Source: an uncultured Alphaproteobacteria bacterium (GTDB lineage: Bacteria; Pseudomonadota; Alphaproteobacteria; Rickettsiales; Midichloriaceae). From it: DNA of 11,199 nucleotides. A program made the translations under genes and the position numbers. Positions within the stretch are counted from its first letter, which is position 1. Each line of letters opens with the position of its first letter. Below, in pieces: positions 1-6,624 of the stretch. Where the stretch lies: contig CAIOSF010000230.1 of NCBI GenBank assembly GCA_903860855.1, positions 1 through 11,199 of the forward strand, written 5' to 3'. Below the pieces are notes generated by a model. It saw only the letters and a list, made by a program, of their open reading frames with translations. It had not been told where the DNA came from and ran no database searches.

Positions 1-199
1 ATTATAAATAGGCCACGAATCCAAACGGGATGAATTAGGTACTACAAACCGATCGAAGAGCAACGAACAACTCAGTAATAATTAAAAGCGGGAACTTGGT
101 ATAACTTGTTTATATACATATCTCAGCTTGTTCTATTTGCCGATATTAGGCAACTGAAAATCACCCCCCGTACCCCCGTAAATCCTCATATCAGTGTCT

Positions 200-1057
200 C
201 TACGTTGTTTGTGGCTGTAATGAATCAGCTATGACCCGCAGCTCATACAAACTCATGCTATCTTGAGCATGAATAGCTGATATAACCTTCTTCATAGAGG
301 CCTCCTCAATTTGCCTTACCCTTTCTCTTGAAATTGCATACTTCGCAGCTAAATCGTCAAGAATAACGCTATCGTTCGCTAACTTGCGGGAACAAAATAT
401 ATCCCTCTCCCTATCATTCAACTTACTGATAGCACACCGCAGCATCAGCTTCCGCCTCAGCCCTTCTTCATGATCAGCTATAGTGTTATCATGAGTATCA
501 TAAGTATCGCTTATGGTATCAGAAAACTGAACCTCGCTATCCTCGTCCACCTTAGCATCAAGAGATAGCAAATAACGAGATGTACTGTGTTCTATTTTTT
601 CCTTGTTATACTCTAGAGAATTGATCTGTGCCTTTGTCTTGCTCAAGCTCGAAAATAGCTTCTTTTTTAGGGAAGTTGTGTTTATTTTTAATAGAGACCA
701 AGAGCGTAGAATATACTCTTGTATTGCAGCTTTGATCCACCAAATGGCATAGGTAGCTAACCTACACCCGGCATTAGGATCGAATTTTTTCACAGCCTTC
801 ATAAGGCCTATGTTCCCCTCTGATATTACATCAAGTAGCACAGCTCCGTATCGCTGGAAACTAAAAGCTATCTTAACAACAAGCCTTAGATGACTAACAA
901 CCAGCTTATGGGCCGCCTCTATGTTCCCTTCTGAACACCATTTACTCATTAGGTCTTTCTCTTCTGTTTCTGAGAGCAATGGAGCTGAATAAACCTGCTG
1001 TAGATAATGAGTTAATCCAGCTTCACTACAATTAATCGGTAATATTGTGGCCATCAT
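200..1057 (-). CDS. rpoH: RNA polymerase sigma-32 (heat-shock sigma factor RpoH)
   Basis: This is an alternative sigma factor that directs core RNA polymerase to heat-shock promoters. The 285-residue length is normal for RpoH. Region 2 is at about residues 48-122 and is nearly textbook, including SEGNIGLMKAVKKFDP at 79-94 and ATYAIWWIKAAIQEYILRSW at 101-120. LSLDAKVDEDSE near 165 matches the RpoH-specific stretch after region 2. The C-terminal helix-turn-helix (region 4.2, about 233-260) contains ISRERVRQIEEASMKK. The RpoH box at about 130-141 reads SLKKKLFSSLSK, where the usual form is QRKLFFNLRK, so it keeps KLF but has lost the second Phe, Asn and Arg. The start is the first of two consecutive ATGs, preceded at good spacing by AAGGAGT. 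The gene appears monocistronic. Family assignment is very secure; the altered box makes its stress control uncertain. Confidence 0.96.
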   Translation of the reverse strand: MMATILPINCSEAGLTHYLQQVYSAPLLSETEEKDLMSKWCSEGNIEAAHKLVVSHLRLVVKIAFSFQRYGAVLLDVISEGNIGLMKAVKKFDPNAGCRLATYAIWWIKAAIQEYILRSWSLLKINTTSLKKKLFSSLSKTKAQINSLEYNKEKIEHSTSRYLLSLDAKVDEDSEVQFSDTISDTYDTHDNTIADHEEGLRRKLMLRCAISKLNDRERDIFCSRKLANDSVILDDLAAKYAISRERVRQIEEASMKKVISAIHAQDSMSLYELRVIADSLQPQTT

Positions 1058-1061
1058 TTTT

Positions 1062-1068
1062 ACTCCTT
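1062..1068 (-). promoter_or_regulatory. Strong ribosome binding site of rpoH
   Basis: Read on the minus strand, AAGGAGT lies five bases upstream of the double ATG of the sigma factor gene when spacing is counted from AAGGAG. This is one of only two strong Shine-Dalgarno sequences I see in the window, the other being ahead of the MlaA gene. It fixes the RpoH start at the first ATG, or equivalently at the second three bases on. Confidence 0.75.
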
Positions 1069-1129
1069 GGTTTTTACTTGCACTTCGCCAATTAGGTGCA
1101 TATTATTCCATGCCTTCATAAGCAGCTAA

Positions 1130-1480
1130 GCTTATGAACTAACTTCCAGCTTCCAACTAGATTACCGCATCGCTCATTATTCATGCACATCCGGACGCTT
1201 TGCTTCGCACTATTCAATTCTGGAATTTGGTATAGGTCATGTTCATGACAGACAATTTAATCGTAGTGAAATAGAAGATCAAGAGGTGAAACGATAATTT
1301 GATGCAAAAAAATACATTAATAATGAACTAGCAAAAAAACAGCATACCACAATCCCAAACTTGTTTGGCTATACTACTGTCTTCGCAGTTACGCCTCAGG
1401 GTCCAAAGCGCACAAAATTTATGAGATCCATAAACAGGTTCAGGCTGACCAATCTATTCAATGAAGCAACAACCAACTAG
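1130..1480 (+). pseudogene. Interrupted unidentified reading frame
   Basis: One plus-strand frame stays open from 1130 to 1480 except for a single TAA at 1295-1297. The first part encodes about 55 residues including FASHYSILEFGIGHVHDRQF and ends EDQEVKR. The second part encodes about 60 residues including KYINNELAKKQ and NLFGYTTVFAVTPQGPKR, and ends at TAG 1478-1480. There is no convincing start codon or ribosome binding site at the left end. I do not recognise the protein. The composition looks protein-like and the two halves share a frame, which suggests a gene broken by one nonsense mutation and missing its 5' end. A chance open frame in non-coding DNA is a real alternative. Confidence 0.25.
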
Positions 1481-1554
1481 GAATTTACCTAACAATCTGT
1501 TGTTTCTATTGTTTTGCCTATCATTATCCATTAGTTGGCGTTATACAGGGTATT

Positions 1555-1937
1555 ATGAAGAAAATTAGTACTATTTGTAATGAATATAATTTGAACTTTA
1601 GTAGCAATTGTCACAGGATCGCAGCCTCTTGCAGCACCCATTCATAACGAAACCATGGCCGAAGATAAGGTGGTGGCGAAAAAGTTACGGGAAAACCTGA
1701 GGGGAAAGGGCCAACCGCTGGCAAAGATCAGGCAAAAAAATGAGCAGAAAAAACCGGCAGCGGATAGTAAAATTCACATCTTACCCACCATACCCTGATG
1801 TCTGGGGGCACGATATTTCTCAGTACAATACGGGAGCTTTCAGTATGAGTCCATATAACGGGTCATGTGGAAGAACCCCCAAAAATGTTAATTCTGAGTT
1901 TGGATATTATTGGTCGACCGTTACTACGCACCTATAA
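1555..1937 (+). pseudogene. Frameshifted gene for an unidentified, possibly exported protein
   Basis: Coding-like sequence is spread over three frames. A frame beginning ATG at 1555 gives MKKISTICNEYN. A second frame, open from about 1595, gives VAIVTGSQPLAAPIHNET and then a Lys/Gln/Pro-rich stretch (EDKVVAKKLRENLRGKGQPL). A third frame, from 1740 to the TAA at 1935-1937, gives FTSYPPYPDVWGHDISQYN followed by Gly/Ser/Asn-rich sequence. Basic start, short hydrophobic run, Ala-Ala-Pro and then a charged low-complexity linker is the usual order in small secreted proteins. A run of seven A at 1734-1740 sits where the second and third frames meet and is a plausible indel or slippage site. The 65-codon ORF starting at 1740 has no ribosome binding site, so I treat it as the 3' part of the broken gene. 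I recognise no family. Confidence 0.4.
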
Positions 1938-1940
1938 ATG

Positions 1941-2190
1941 CTAAAGTTTCAAGTTTAGCTTGAGCTTCATCACCTTATGATAATTGATAAATCGTGCACC
2001 TTTAAGTTCAACCTCTTGTTGGCGAATTAATTCAAAACCAGGACGCTTAGTAAATGGCATGACGATAATACTTACATCATATGTACTTATCTGTGAGATC
2101 AAGTTTTAATGCTGCTTGATATAAAGCTTTACCCAATCATTTTAAATGAATAAGTCCTTGATAATTTTTGTCAACATGGACCAGCGGGAA
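1941..2190 (-). pseudogene. C-terminal relic of a GNAT-family acetyltransferase
   Basis: Reading the minus strand downstream of the adenylyltransferase gene gives pieces of a GNAT N-acetyltransferase in shifting frames. They are HVDKNYQGLIHLK, corresponding to the family's YQGxGIG acetyl-CoA loop; then KALYQAALKLDLTDKY (the helix after the loop); then the terminal block DVSIIVMPFTKRPGFELIRQQ followed by EVELKGARFINYHKVMK and a stop. The last block matches the common ending in which a Phe-Phe-x-Lys-x-Gly-Phe strand is followed by a charged strand and a Met-x-Lys end. Several frameshifts and internal stops, plus loss of the N-terminal half, show that it is dead. It lies on the same strand as the upstream AadA-like gene and may have been acquired with it. 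Confidence 0.7.
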
Positions 2191-2229
2191 TGGCCATGCG
2201 AAAACCTACGGTTATGAATTTATAGTTCT

Positions 2230-3093
2230 TTAAATATCAAGCTTAGCGAGCTTGATAGATTTGTTAGTATTATGCGATAATTTAATTCCAATAATTGTAT
2301 TATTAATCTGGCCTATTATAAAATCAGCGCAAGGCTTTATAAGTTCCCGTATATCATCCCAATTTTCCTTTTCTTCCCCCTTACAAATTGCCTTTGCCCT
2401 TTTCATAACTGGATGATATTGTTCAGGTAAGCGATCAATAGCCCAGTCTGCTGCAGCTGGTTTGGAACGGATAGCGTCAGTACCTACTGTACTCCAGATG
2501 CGAGCAAATGTTAACAATACATTACGTGTGTCGCTATTCAGTTCCGACATTAGATTATGTAACGCATCCGTTGTAGCAATCATAAAATCCTTGTAAGGAA
2601 CCTTGCAAAGTAATTGATCTGGATCAGCACCGAGTAATGTTTTGCTAGCTAGTAAAACTTGGGTAATGAGTAAAGCAAGATCAGGCATTGCTTTAGTTGA
2701 CCGCTGTTCTATAATACCACTTTCAAATTGCTTGCGTAACCAATCGCCATATTGAAAATCGAAGTTAGGTGGATAATGCCAAGGATTAATTTCAGCTTTC
2801 TCTACAATTGTCATTTCAATTGGTAATTTTGTGCTTTTCATATACACACCAGAAATTTGAAGCAAGCTGGTAGCTAATTTAGTCTTTTCTTCATGTGTTG
2901 TAGATCGATCAGAGACTACAAGTAAATCAATGTCGCTATATTTTTGTAATCCACCTAATATTGATGATCCATATAGATATACACTGAGTAAGTCTTGTCC
3001 CAAAATTTCTTTTACTAAATTGAGACACTGATCAATTTGTCTTTCTGTTTCATCATCAAGCTTTAAAGTCTTAAGATTTATTTCTTTTTTCAC
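2230..3093 (-). CDS. aadA: AadA-like aminoglycoside (streptomycin/spectinomycin) adenylyltransferase
   Basis: The protein belongs to the ANT(3'')/ANT(9) nucleotidyltransferases, which transfer AMP from ATP to streptomycin and/or spectinomycin. The 287 residues start with a nucleotidyltransferase domain: LYGSSILGGLQKYSDIDLLV at 40-59 carries the Gly-Ser and the two metal-binding aspartates (about D54 and D56). The presumed catalytic glutamate is in LPIEMTIV (E93), and INPWHYPPNFDFQYGDWLR follows. The C-terminal helical domain is also typical, with DTRNVLLTFARIW at 188-200 and AADWAIDRLPEQYHPV at 214-229. The Trp in GDWLR (W118) aligns with the Trp that I recall favouring streptomycin use in AadA. 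The reading frame is intact although its neighbours are decayed. The ribosome binding site is weak, a GAG about 12 bases before the ATG. The lysine- and asparagine-rich tail of about 20 residues extends beyond AadA. Family is secure; substrate is inferred. Confidence 0.9.
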   Translation of the reverse strand: MKKEINLKTLKLDDETERQIDQCLNLVKEILGQDLLSVYLYGSSILGGLQKYSDIDLLVVSDRSTTHEEKTKLATSLLQISGVYMKSTKLPIEMTIVEKAEINPWHYPPNFDFQYGDWLRKQFESGIIEQRSTKAMPDLALLITQVLLASKTLLGADPDQLLCKVPYKDFMIATTDALHNLMSELNSDTRNVLLTFARIWSTVGTDAIRSKPAAADWAIDRLPEQYHPVMKRAKAICKGEEKENWDDIRELIKPCADFIIGQINNTIIGIKLSHNTNKSIKLAKLDI

Positions 3094-3266
3094 ACTATAA
3101 TCTCATTTTTAAAAAGTCTAATACGCATTCTTTTACCTATTTGCTCAGCTTACGCAAGTGTTGAAAAATAAGGAAAAAAGATAGAAGTAAGTAAGTCTAT
3201 GATGTAATAATGCTCAAATGTCATAGAGTATACTAGATTTATATAGCTATTACCTATTGACCACAA

Positions 3267-3515
3267 ATGGAAAAGCCAGCGCTACCGGGCTTTGACTTCG
3301 CCAAGAGGCTTGTCTACTTCGTTTCGGATCTGTTGGATGGTCAGATTAGCCATGATAAAGTGACGAGATTGTTGAATAGTTCCTTGCTTAGATCGCAAGA
3401 TCTGTGGAAATTGGTCAAGCCAATCGTTAGAGCGCACACATCAGATGATGGGATATTGATATTAGACGATACCATATCGGAGAAACCATATAGCGATGAA
3501 AGCGAGATGAATTGA
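3267..3515 (+). mobile_element. 5' fragment of a DDE transposase (IS4/IS701-like insertion sequence remnant)
   Basis: The 82 codons match the N-terminal part of IS4-superfamily DDE transposases found in many intracellular bacteria. They contain SHDKVTRLLN (28-37), a helical DLWKLVKPIVR (45-55), and the first catalytic aspartate in DDGILILDDTISEKPYSDES (60-79). In full-length relatives this point continues into a Cys/Trp-His-Tyr-Asp-His stretch. Here a TGA stops the frame directly, and the two remaining catalytic residues, normally 200 or more residues further on, are absent downstream. The element is therefore inactive. I could not identify terminal inverted repeats with confidence. Its presence next to the resistance-like gene and the gene debris is consistent with past transposition here. 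Confidence 0.75.
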
Positions 3516-3868
3516 GAGGAATGCTGTGTTTAGTGACAAATGATTGTATACGTGCAAAACAATCCTACAGATAAACGATGTTATATTGAGTAACTAGAAA
3601 GAAACATTGATATAAATCTTGTTATTTTTTTCCTCGAGTTTGATGATTTATCATCAATTCCACCCATTACTTAGCTTCCGTATAAAAATTCAGCAACCCA
3701 CCTATAATACATTCAAATAGGCTTATACTAAGAATGTCTTGATCTCATGCGATTTGTATCTAAAATGTAGTCTTGCAGTATTAGGTGATAGTCATTCTAC
3801 TCATTCTCTAGTCTTCTAATTTAACGCTAGATGCCATTAATTTAATTGACTACAGTTACTAAGTAATC
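3516..3868. other. Non-coding spacer between the IS remnant and infC
   Basis: About 350 bases of A+T-rich DNA without any supported gene. Short frames on both strands are broken by stops every few dozen bases, and I recognise no protein fragment or structured RNA. The stretch includes the palindrome at 3640-3657 listed separately. It probably consists of the decayed remainder of the insertion sequence plus the upstream region of the infC operon. Confidence 0.5.
3640..3657. repeat. Perfect palindrome with 8-bp arms
   Basis: TTGATGAT-TT-ATCATCAA is an inverted repeat with eight perfect base pairs around a two-base centre. A T-rich tract lies on its left side only, and nothing T-rich follows it on either strand, so it does not look like an intrinsic terminator for either strand. 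It could be an operator, an end of the lost insertion sequence, or a chance palindrome. Confidence 0.4.
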
Positions 3869-3903
3869 TTGCAATTTGCTTCATCTGTACGTTATGCTAT
3901 AAC
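3869..3903 (+). promoter_or_regulatory. Candidate sigma-70-type promoter for the infC-fabZ-lpxA-lpxI operon
   Basis: Two overlapping hexamer pairs are visible: TTGCAA (3869-3874) with TATGCT (3893-3898) at 18-bp spacing, and TTGCTT (3876-3881) with TATAAC (3898-3903) at 16-bp spacing. Either would start transcription only about 15-25 bases upstream of the IF-3 start, giving a very short leader. This is assigned by pattern and position only, in DNA rich in A and T where chance matches are frequent. Confidence 0.4.
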
Positions 3904-3927
3904 AATTATAAATTATGAGAAAAAGCT

Positions 3928-4449
3928 ATAAGTAGTGATAACAAAAACTCTATCAGAATAAACGATCAGGTCCGCGTACCACAAGTAAGACTGATAGATG
4001 ACGAAGGTAATATGCTCGGAGTGATGTCATCACGAGATGCTTATTTTGCAGCTCAGAAAAAGGGCTTGGATTTGGTGGAAATTTCACCTACAGCCACACC
4101 CCCTGTCTGTAAAATAATGGATTTTGGTAAATATAAGTATGAACTCCAAAAAAAGGCTCATGATGCAAGAAAGAACCAGAAGATCGTCAAGCTAAAGGAA
4201 GTAAAACTTAGACCGAATATTGCCGAAGGTGACTACAGCATCAAGATGCGCAATGCTGAAAAATTTTTGAAAGAGGGCAATAAGGTCAAGGTGATTATGG
4301 TTTTTCGTGGTAGAGAAGTTACCCATAGCGAGGTGGGGTTGGCGATCGTGCACCGTTTTCGAGACGATCTGGAGCTTCTGGCGAAGGCCGACAACTACCC
4401 CAAACTCGAAGGAAAGCAGATTTTACTAATTTTATCTCCAAAGCAATAG
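3928..4449 (+). CDS. infC: Translation initiation factor IF-3, with a predicted AUA start codon
   Basis: IF-3 binds the 30S subunit, blocks premature 50S joining and proofreads the start codon and initiator tRNA. The N-terminal domain contains SIRINDQVRVPQVRL, GLDLVEISPTATPPVCKIMD and FGKYKYELQKKA. A linker and the C-terminal domain follow (KEVKLRPNIAEGDYSIKMRN, KVIMVFRGREVTHSE, LEGKQILLILSPKQ). The first in-frame ATG (4012) would remove about 28 conserved residues. The frame is open upstream to a TGA at 3916-3918, yet that interval has no ATG, GTG or TTG codon, only ATA 3928, ATC 3952 and ATA 3958. ATA 3928 is preceded by GAG at eight bases and gives 173 residues, the normal length. Rare start codons in infC are an established autoregulatory device, because IF-3 discriminates against its own start. 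The stop codon directly abuts the fabZ ATG. Confidence 0.93.
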   Translation: MSSDNKNSIRINDQVRVPQVRLIDDEGNMLGVMSSRDAYFAAQKKGLDLVEISPTATPPVCKIMDFGKYKYELQKKAHDARKNQKIVKLKEVKLRPNIAEGDYSIKMRNAEKFLKEGNKVKVIMVFRGREVTHSEVGLAIVHRFRDDLELLAKADNYPKLEGKQILLILSPKQ

Positions 4450-4905
4450 ATGCAGAGCAAAGTTACCATAGATATCAACAAGATAATGGAGATCTTACCC
4501 CATCGCTATCCCTTCCTCTTGATCGATAGAATCCTAGAAATCGATGGGACGGATAAAATCATCGCTCTCAAAAATGTAACAATTAACGAGAACTTTTTTG
4601 TTGGTCATTTCCCCAACAAGCCCGTGATGCCAGGAGTGCTAATAATTGAAGCAATGGCCCAAGCCGCCGTCGTATTGGTTGCCCAAGCATGTGACCCAGA
4701 CGTATTGAAAAGTAAGCTAGTGTATTTCATGTCCATAGAAAAAGCCCATTTTCGCAAGCCAGTTTTACCTGGAGACTCTCTTCATCTCCATATACAAAAA
4801 AACATCAGTAAAGCCAATGTTTGGAAAATGTCTGGGGAGGCATTCGTAGACGGAATAAGAGTCGCAGATGCGATCTTCTCCGCTATTATGCTCGATCGTC
4901 AGTAA
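4450..4905 (+). CDS. fabZ: 3-hydroxyacyl-[acyl-carrier-protein] dehydratase FabZ
   Basis: FabZ dehydrates (3R)-hydroxyacyl-ACP to trans-2-enoyl-ACP in type II fatty acid synthesis, and it competes with LpxA for hydroxyacyl-ACP. The 151-residue hot-dog-fold protein has LPHRYPFLLIDRILEID at 16-32. The active-site block FFVGHFPNKPVMPGVLIIEA at 49-68 holds the catalytic His (H53) and Glu (E67). AHFRKPVLPGDSL follows at about 104-116. The ATG begins immediately after the infC stop with no intervening base, so translation is probably coupled. lpxA starts 11 bases after its stop. Pairing of fabZ with lpxA is standard in proteobacteria; direct attachment to infC is not the usual arrangement. Confidence 0.96.
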   Translation: MQSKVTIDINKIMEILPHRYPFLLIDRILEIDGTDKIIALKNVTINENFFVGHFPNKPVMPGVLIIEAMAQAAVVLVAQACDPDVLKSKLVYFMSIEKAHFRKPVLPGDSLHLHIQKNISKANVWKMSGEAFVDGIRVADAIFSAIMLDRQ

Positions 4906-4916
4906 GGTCGATAGGG

Positions 4917-5705
4917 ATGGCACGTAAAAATATGATACATACAACTGCTATAATTAGCGAAACAGCAACAATAGGTGACGGCGTCAAGGTGGGGCCATAC
5001 TGCATAGTTGGTGATGACGTGATCCTGGAGATCGGCGTAGAGCTTATGTCTCATGTCTGCATAGCTGGCCGCACAGAGGTGGGAGAGAATACCAAAATAT
5101 ACCCATTCGCCTCCATAGGATACGCCCCTCAAGACCTTAAATATAACGGGGAGAAATCTCAGCTGATAATCGGCAAAAACAATATCATTAGAGAGTATGT
5201 CACCATACACCCAGGCACTAAAAATGGCACAATGAAAACTGTGATTGGCGAATCCTGCTTATTCATGATCGGCTCTCATGTTGCTCATGACTGCATAGTC
5301 GGCAACAAAGTAGTAATGGCCAACAACGCAACTCTTGGGGGGCATGTAACCATAGGTGACGAAACCATAATCGGGGGATTAGCTGCCATCCATCAATTTG
5401 TAAGGGTTGGACATAATGCAATTATAGGCGGGGTAAGTGCCGTGGTCAATGATGTCATCCCATTTGGAAGCGCCGCTGGCGACAGAGCCAGGCTGATAGG
5501 GGTCAATATCATAGGAATGCAGAGACATAATCAGAGTAAAGAAGAAATAAATGCAGTGAGACATGCATACCACACCATATTTTTAGAGAAAAATGCTAAT
5601 TTTAATGATAGAGTCGAGGGCCTAGCTAACGCAAAGGAGCAAGGGGTTCTAGCCATAGTCGAGTTTTTGCGAAGTAGCGGCTCTCGTTCAATATGTTTGC
5701 CTTAA
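4917..5705 (+). CDS. lpxA: UDP-N-acetylglucosamine O-acyltransferase LpxA
   Basis: LpxA carries out the first step of lipid A synthesis in the cytoplasm, moving a 3-hydroxyacyl chain from ACP to the 3-OH of UDP-GlcNAc. The protein shows left-handed beta-helix hexapeptide repeats from about residue 10 to 190 (ISETATIGDGVKVGPYCIVG and similar). The catalytic block GSHVAHDCIVGN (119-130) holds the active-site His (H124 by analogy with E. coli H125). GDRARLIGVNIIGMQRH introduces the helical C-terminal domain. The frame stays open back into fabZ, but the ATG at 4917 is chosen because AAGG lies nine bases upstream and it yields 262 residues, the classic LpxA length. ATG 4932 (MIHTTAI) is possible but has no ribosome binding site. 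It lies in the same transcription unit as fabZ and lpxI. Confidence 0.96.
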   Translation: MARKNMIHTTAIISETATIGDGVKVGPYCIVGDDVILEIGVELMSHVCIAGRTEVGENTKIYPFASIGYAPQDLKYNGEKSQLIIGKNNIIREYVTIHPGTKNGTMKTVIGESCLFMIGSHVAHDCIVGNKVVMANNATLGGHVTIGDETIIGGLAAIHQFVRVGHNAIIGGVSAVVNDVIPFGSAAGDRARLIGVNIIGMQRHNQSKEEINAVRHAYHTIFLEKNANFNDRVEGLANAKEQGVLAIVEFLRSSGSRSICLP

Positions 5706-5720
5706 TTGTATGATAATCGA

Positions 5721-6545
5721 ATGACCATCCATTGCATAGATAAAATAGCCCTGATCGCGGGGAGCGGTTCCTTGCCAAGACAGGTTTACGACGCCTGTGT
5801 CTTGCACGGTATAGAATGTGAAGTTATAGGCCTAGACGCCAGCACCTCGGAAGAGTTATTTCATGACGTGAAGCACTCTGTCTACCAACCACATGCCGTC
5901 AGTAAGATCATTAATAAAATCAGATTACTAGGGATAAAACATGTGGTATTTGCTGGTAAGGTCAATAGACAGAACATCTCGAAGTTATTGCTAGATAGCA
6001 AGGGAGCCAAGCTCTTCGCCATGATTCTACGCAAGGGATTAAATGACAACTCTGTATTGCAGACGATCATAAAATTCTTTGAACATGAGGGATTCATCGT
6101 ACTAGCCCCTGAGCAAATCGCCACTGAAATTGTGGTAAGCAGGGGGAATATAACAAAAGTCGACATAGATAAAGAAGCAAAGGATGATATATATAAGGGT
6201 TTCAATATCCTTAAGGGAATAGCTCATTTTGATGTAGGCCAAGCGATAGTCATTCAAAATGGCCTGGTCCTAGGGGTCGAAGCGGCTGAGGGAACAGATG
6301 ATTTGATCAAAAGATCTGGTGAGATCCAGCAAAAGAATGAAAAGGGCGCCATCCTAATTAAAGCATGCAAACCTGAGCAGGATAGAAGGATTGACCTTCC
6401 GTGCATAGGTAAGCATACTATTCAGTATCTGGCTGATGCTGGACTAAGAGGGGTTGCCCTTGAAGCTGGGACATCACTAATTCTCAATCCGCAAGAAACT
6501 ATCGAAAGCGCAAATGAAAAGGGAATATTCATATATGGAATATAA
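5721..6545 (+). CDS. lpxI: UDP-2,3-diacylglucosamine pyrophosphatase LpxI (DUF1009)
   Basis: LpxI hydrolyses UDP-2,3-diacylglucosamine to lipid X and UMP, replacing LpxH in many alphaproteobacteria. The N-terminal domain opens with KIALIAGSGSLPRQVYDACV and includes GIKHVVFAGKVNR. The C-terminal catalytic domain has GQAIVIQNGLVLGVEAAEGT, then KPEQDRRIDLPCIGKHT, then GVALEAGTSLIL. The Asp of IDLP falls at residue 225 with this start, the same number I recall for the essential aspartate of the Caulobacter enzyme. An upstream TTG at 5706, directly after the lpxA stop, would add five residues; neither start has a good ribosome binding site. The usual neighbours lpxD (upstream) and lpxB (downstream) are absent from this window. 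Confidence 0.93.
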   Translation: MTIHCIDKIALIAGSGSLPRQVYDACVLHGIECEVIGLDASTSEELFHDVKHSVYQPHAVSKIINKIRLLGIKHVVFAGKVNRQNISKLLLDSKGAKLFAMILRKGLNDNSVLQTIIKFFEHEGFIVLAPEQIATEIVVSRGNITKVDIDKEAKDDIYKGFNILKGIAHFDVGQAIVIQNGLVLGVEAAEGTDDLIKRSGEIQQKNEKGAILIKACKPEQDRRIDLPCIGKHTIQYLADAGLRGVALEAGTSLILNPQETIESANEKGIFIYGI

Positions 6546-6624
6546 GCACAATAGCGATGCATAGGTATAAAAAACACTATGCTCTTTGCTTATTTTCATA
6601 ATCTCCTCAATTCTTAATATGAAT

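Noticed and set aside
165..180. Tandem CCCCCGTA repeated twice downstream of rpoH.
   Set aside because: Only two short copies with no further structure; too little to call a repeat array or a G-quadruplex element.
1740..1937. A standalone 65-residue gene.
   Set aside because: No ribosome binding site, and its sequence appears to continue a coding region in the preceding frames; treated as the 3' part of a broken gene.
4012..4014. The first ATG of infC as its start.
   Set aside because: It would delete the conserved N-terminal IF-3 residues clearly encoded upstream in the same frame.
4821..4916. Upstream extension of the lpxA frame into fabZ, giving a 294-residue protein.
   Set aside because: The extra 32 residues are Arg-rich out-of-frame fabZ sequence; ATG 4917 has a ribosome binding site and yields the normal LpxA length.
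4899..6205. Minus-strand open frames opposite lpxA and lpxI.
   Set aside because: Shadows of strongly supported genes on the plus strand, with no ribosome binding sites and no recognisable protein features.
6559..6582. GCATAG...CTATGC hairpin after lpxI as the operon terminator.
   Set aside because: Six-base stem with a 12-base loop and no run of T after it; too weak to call.
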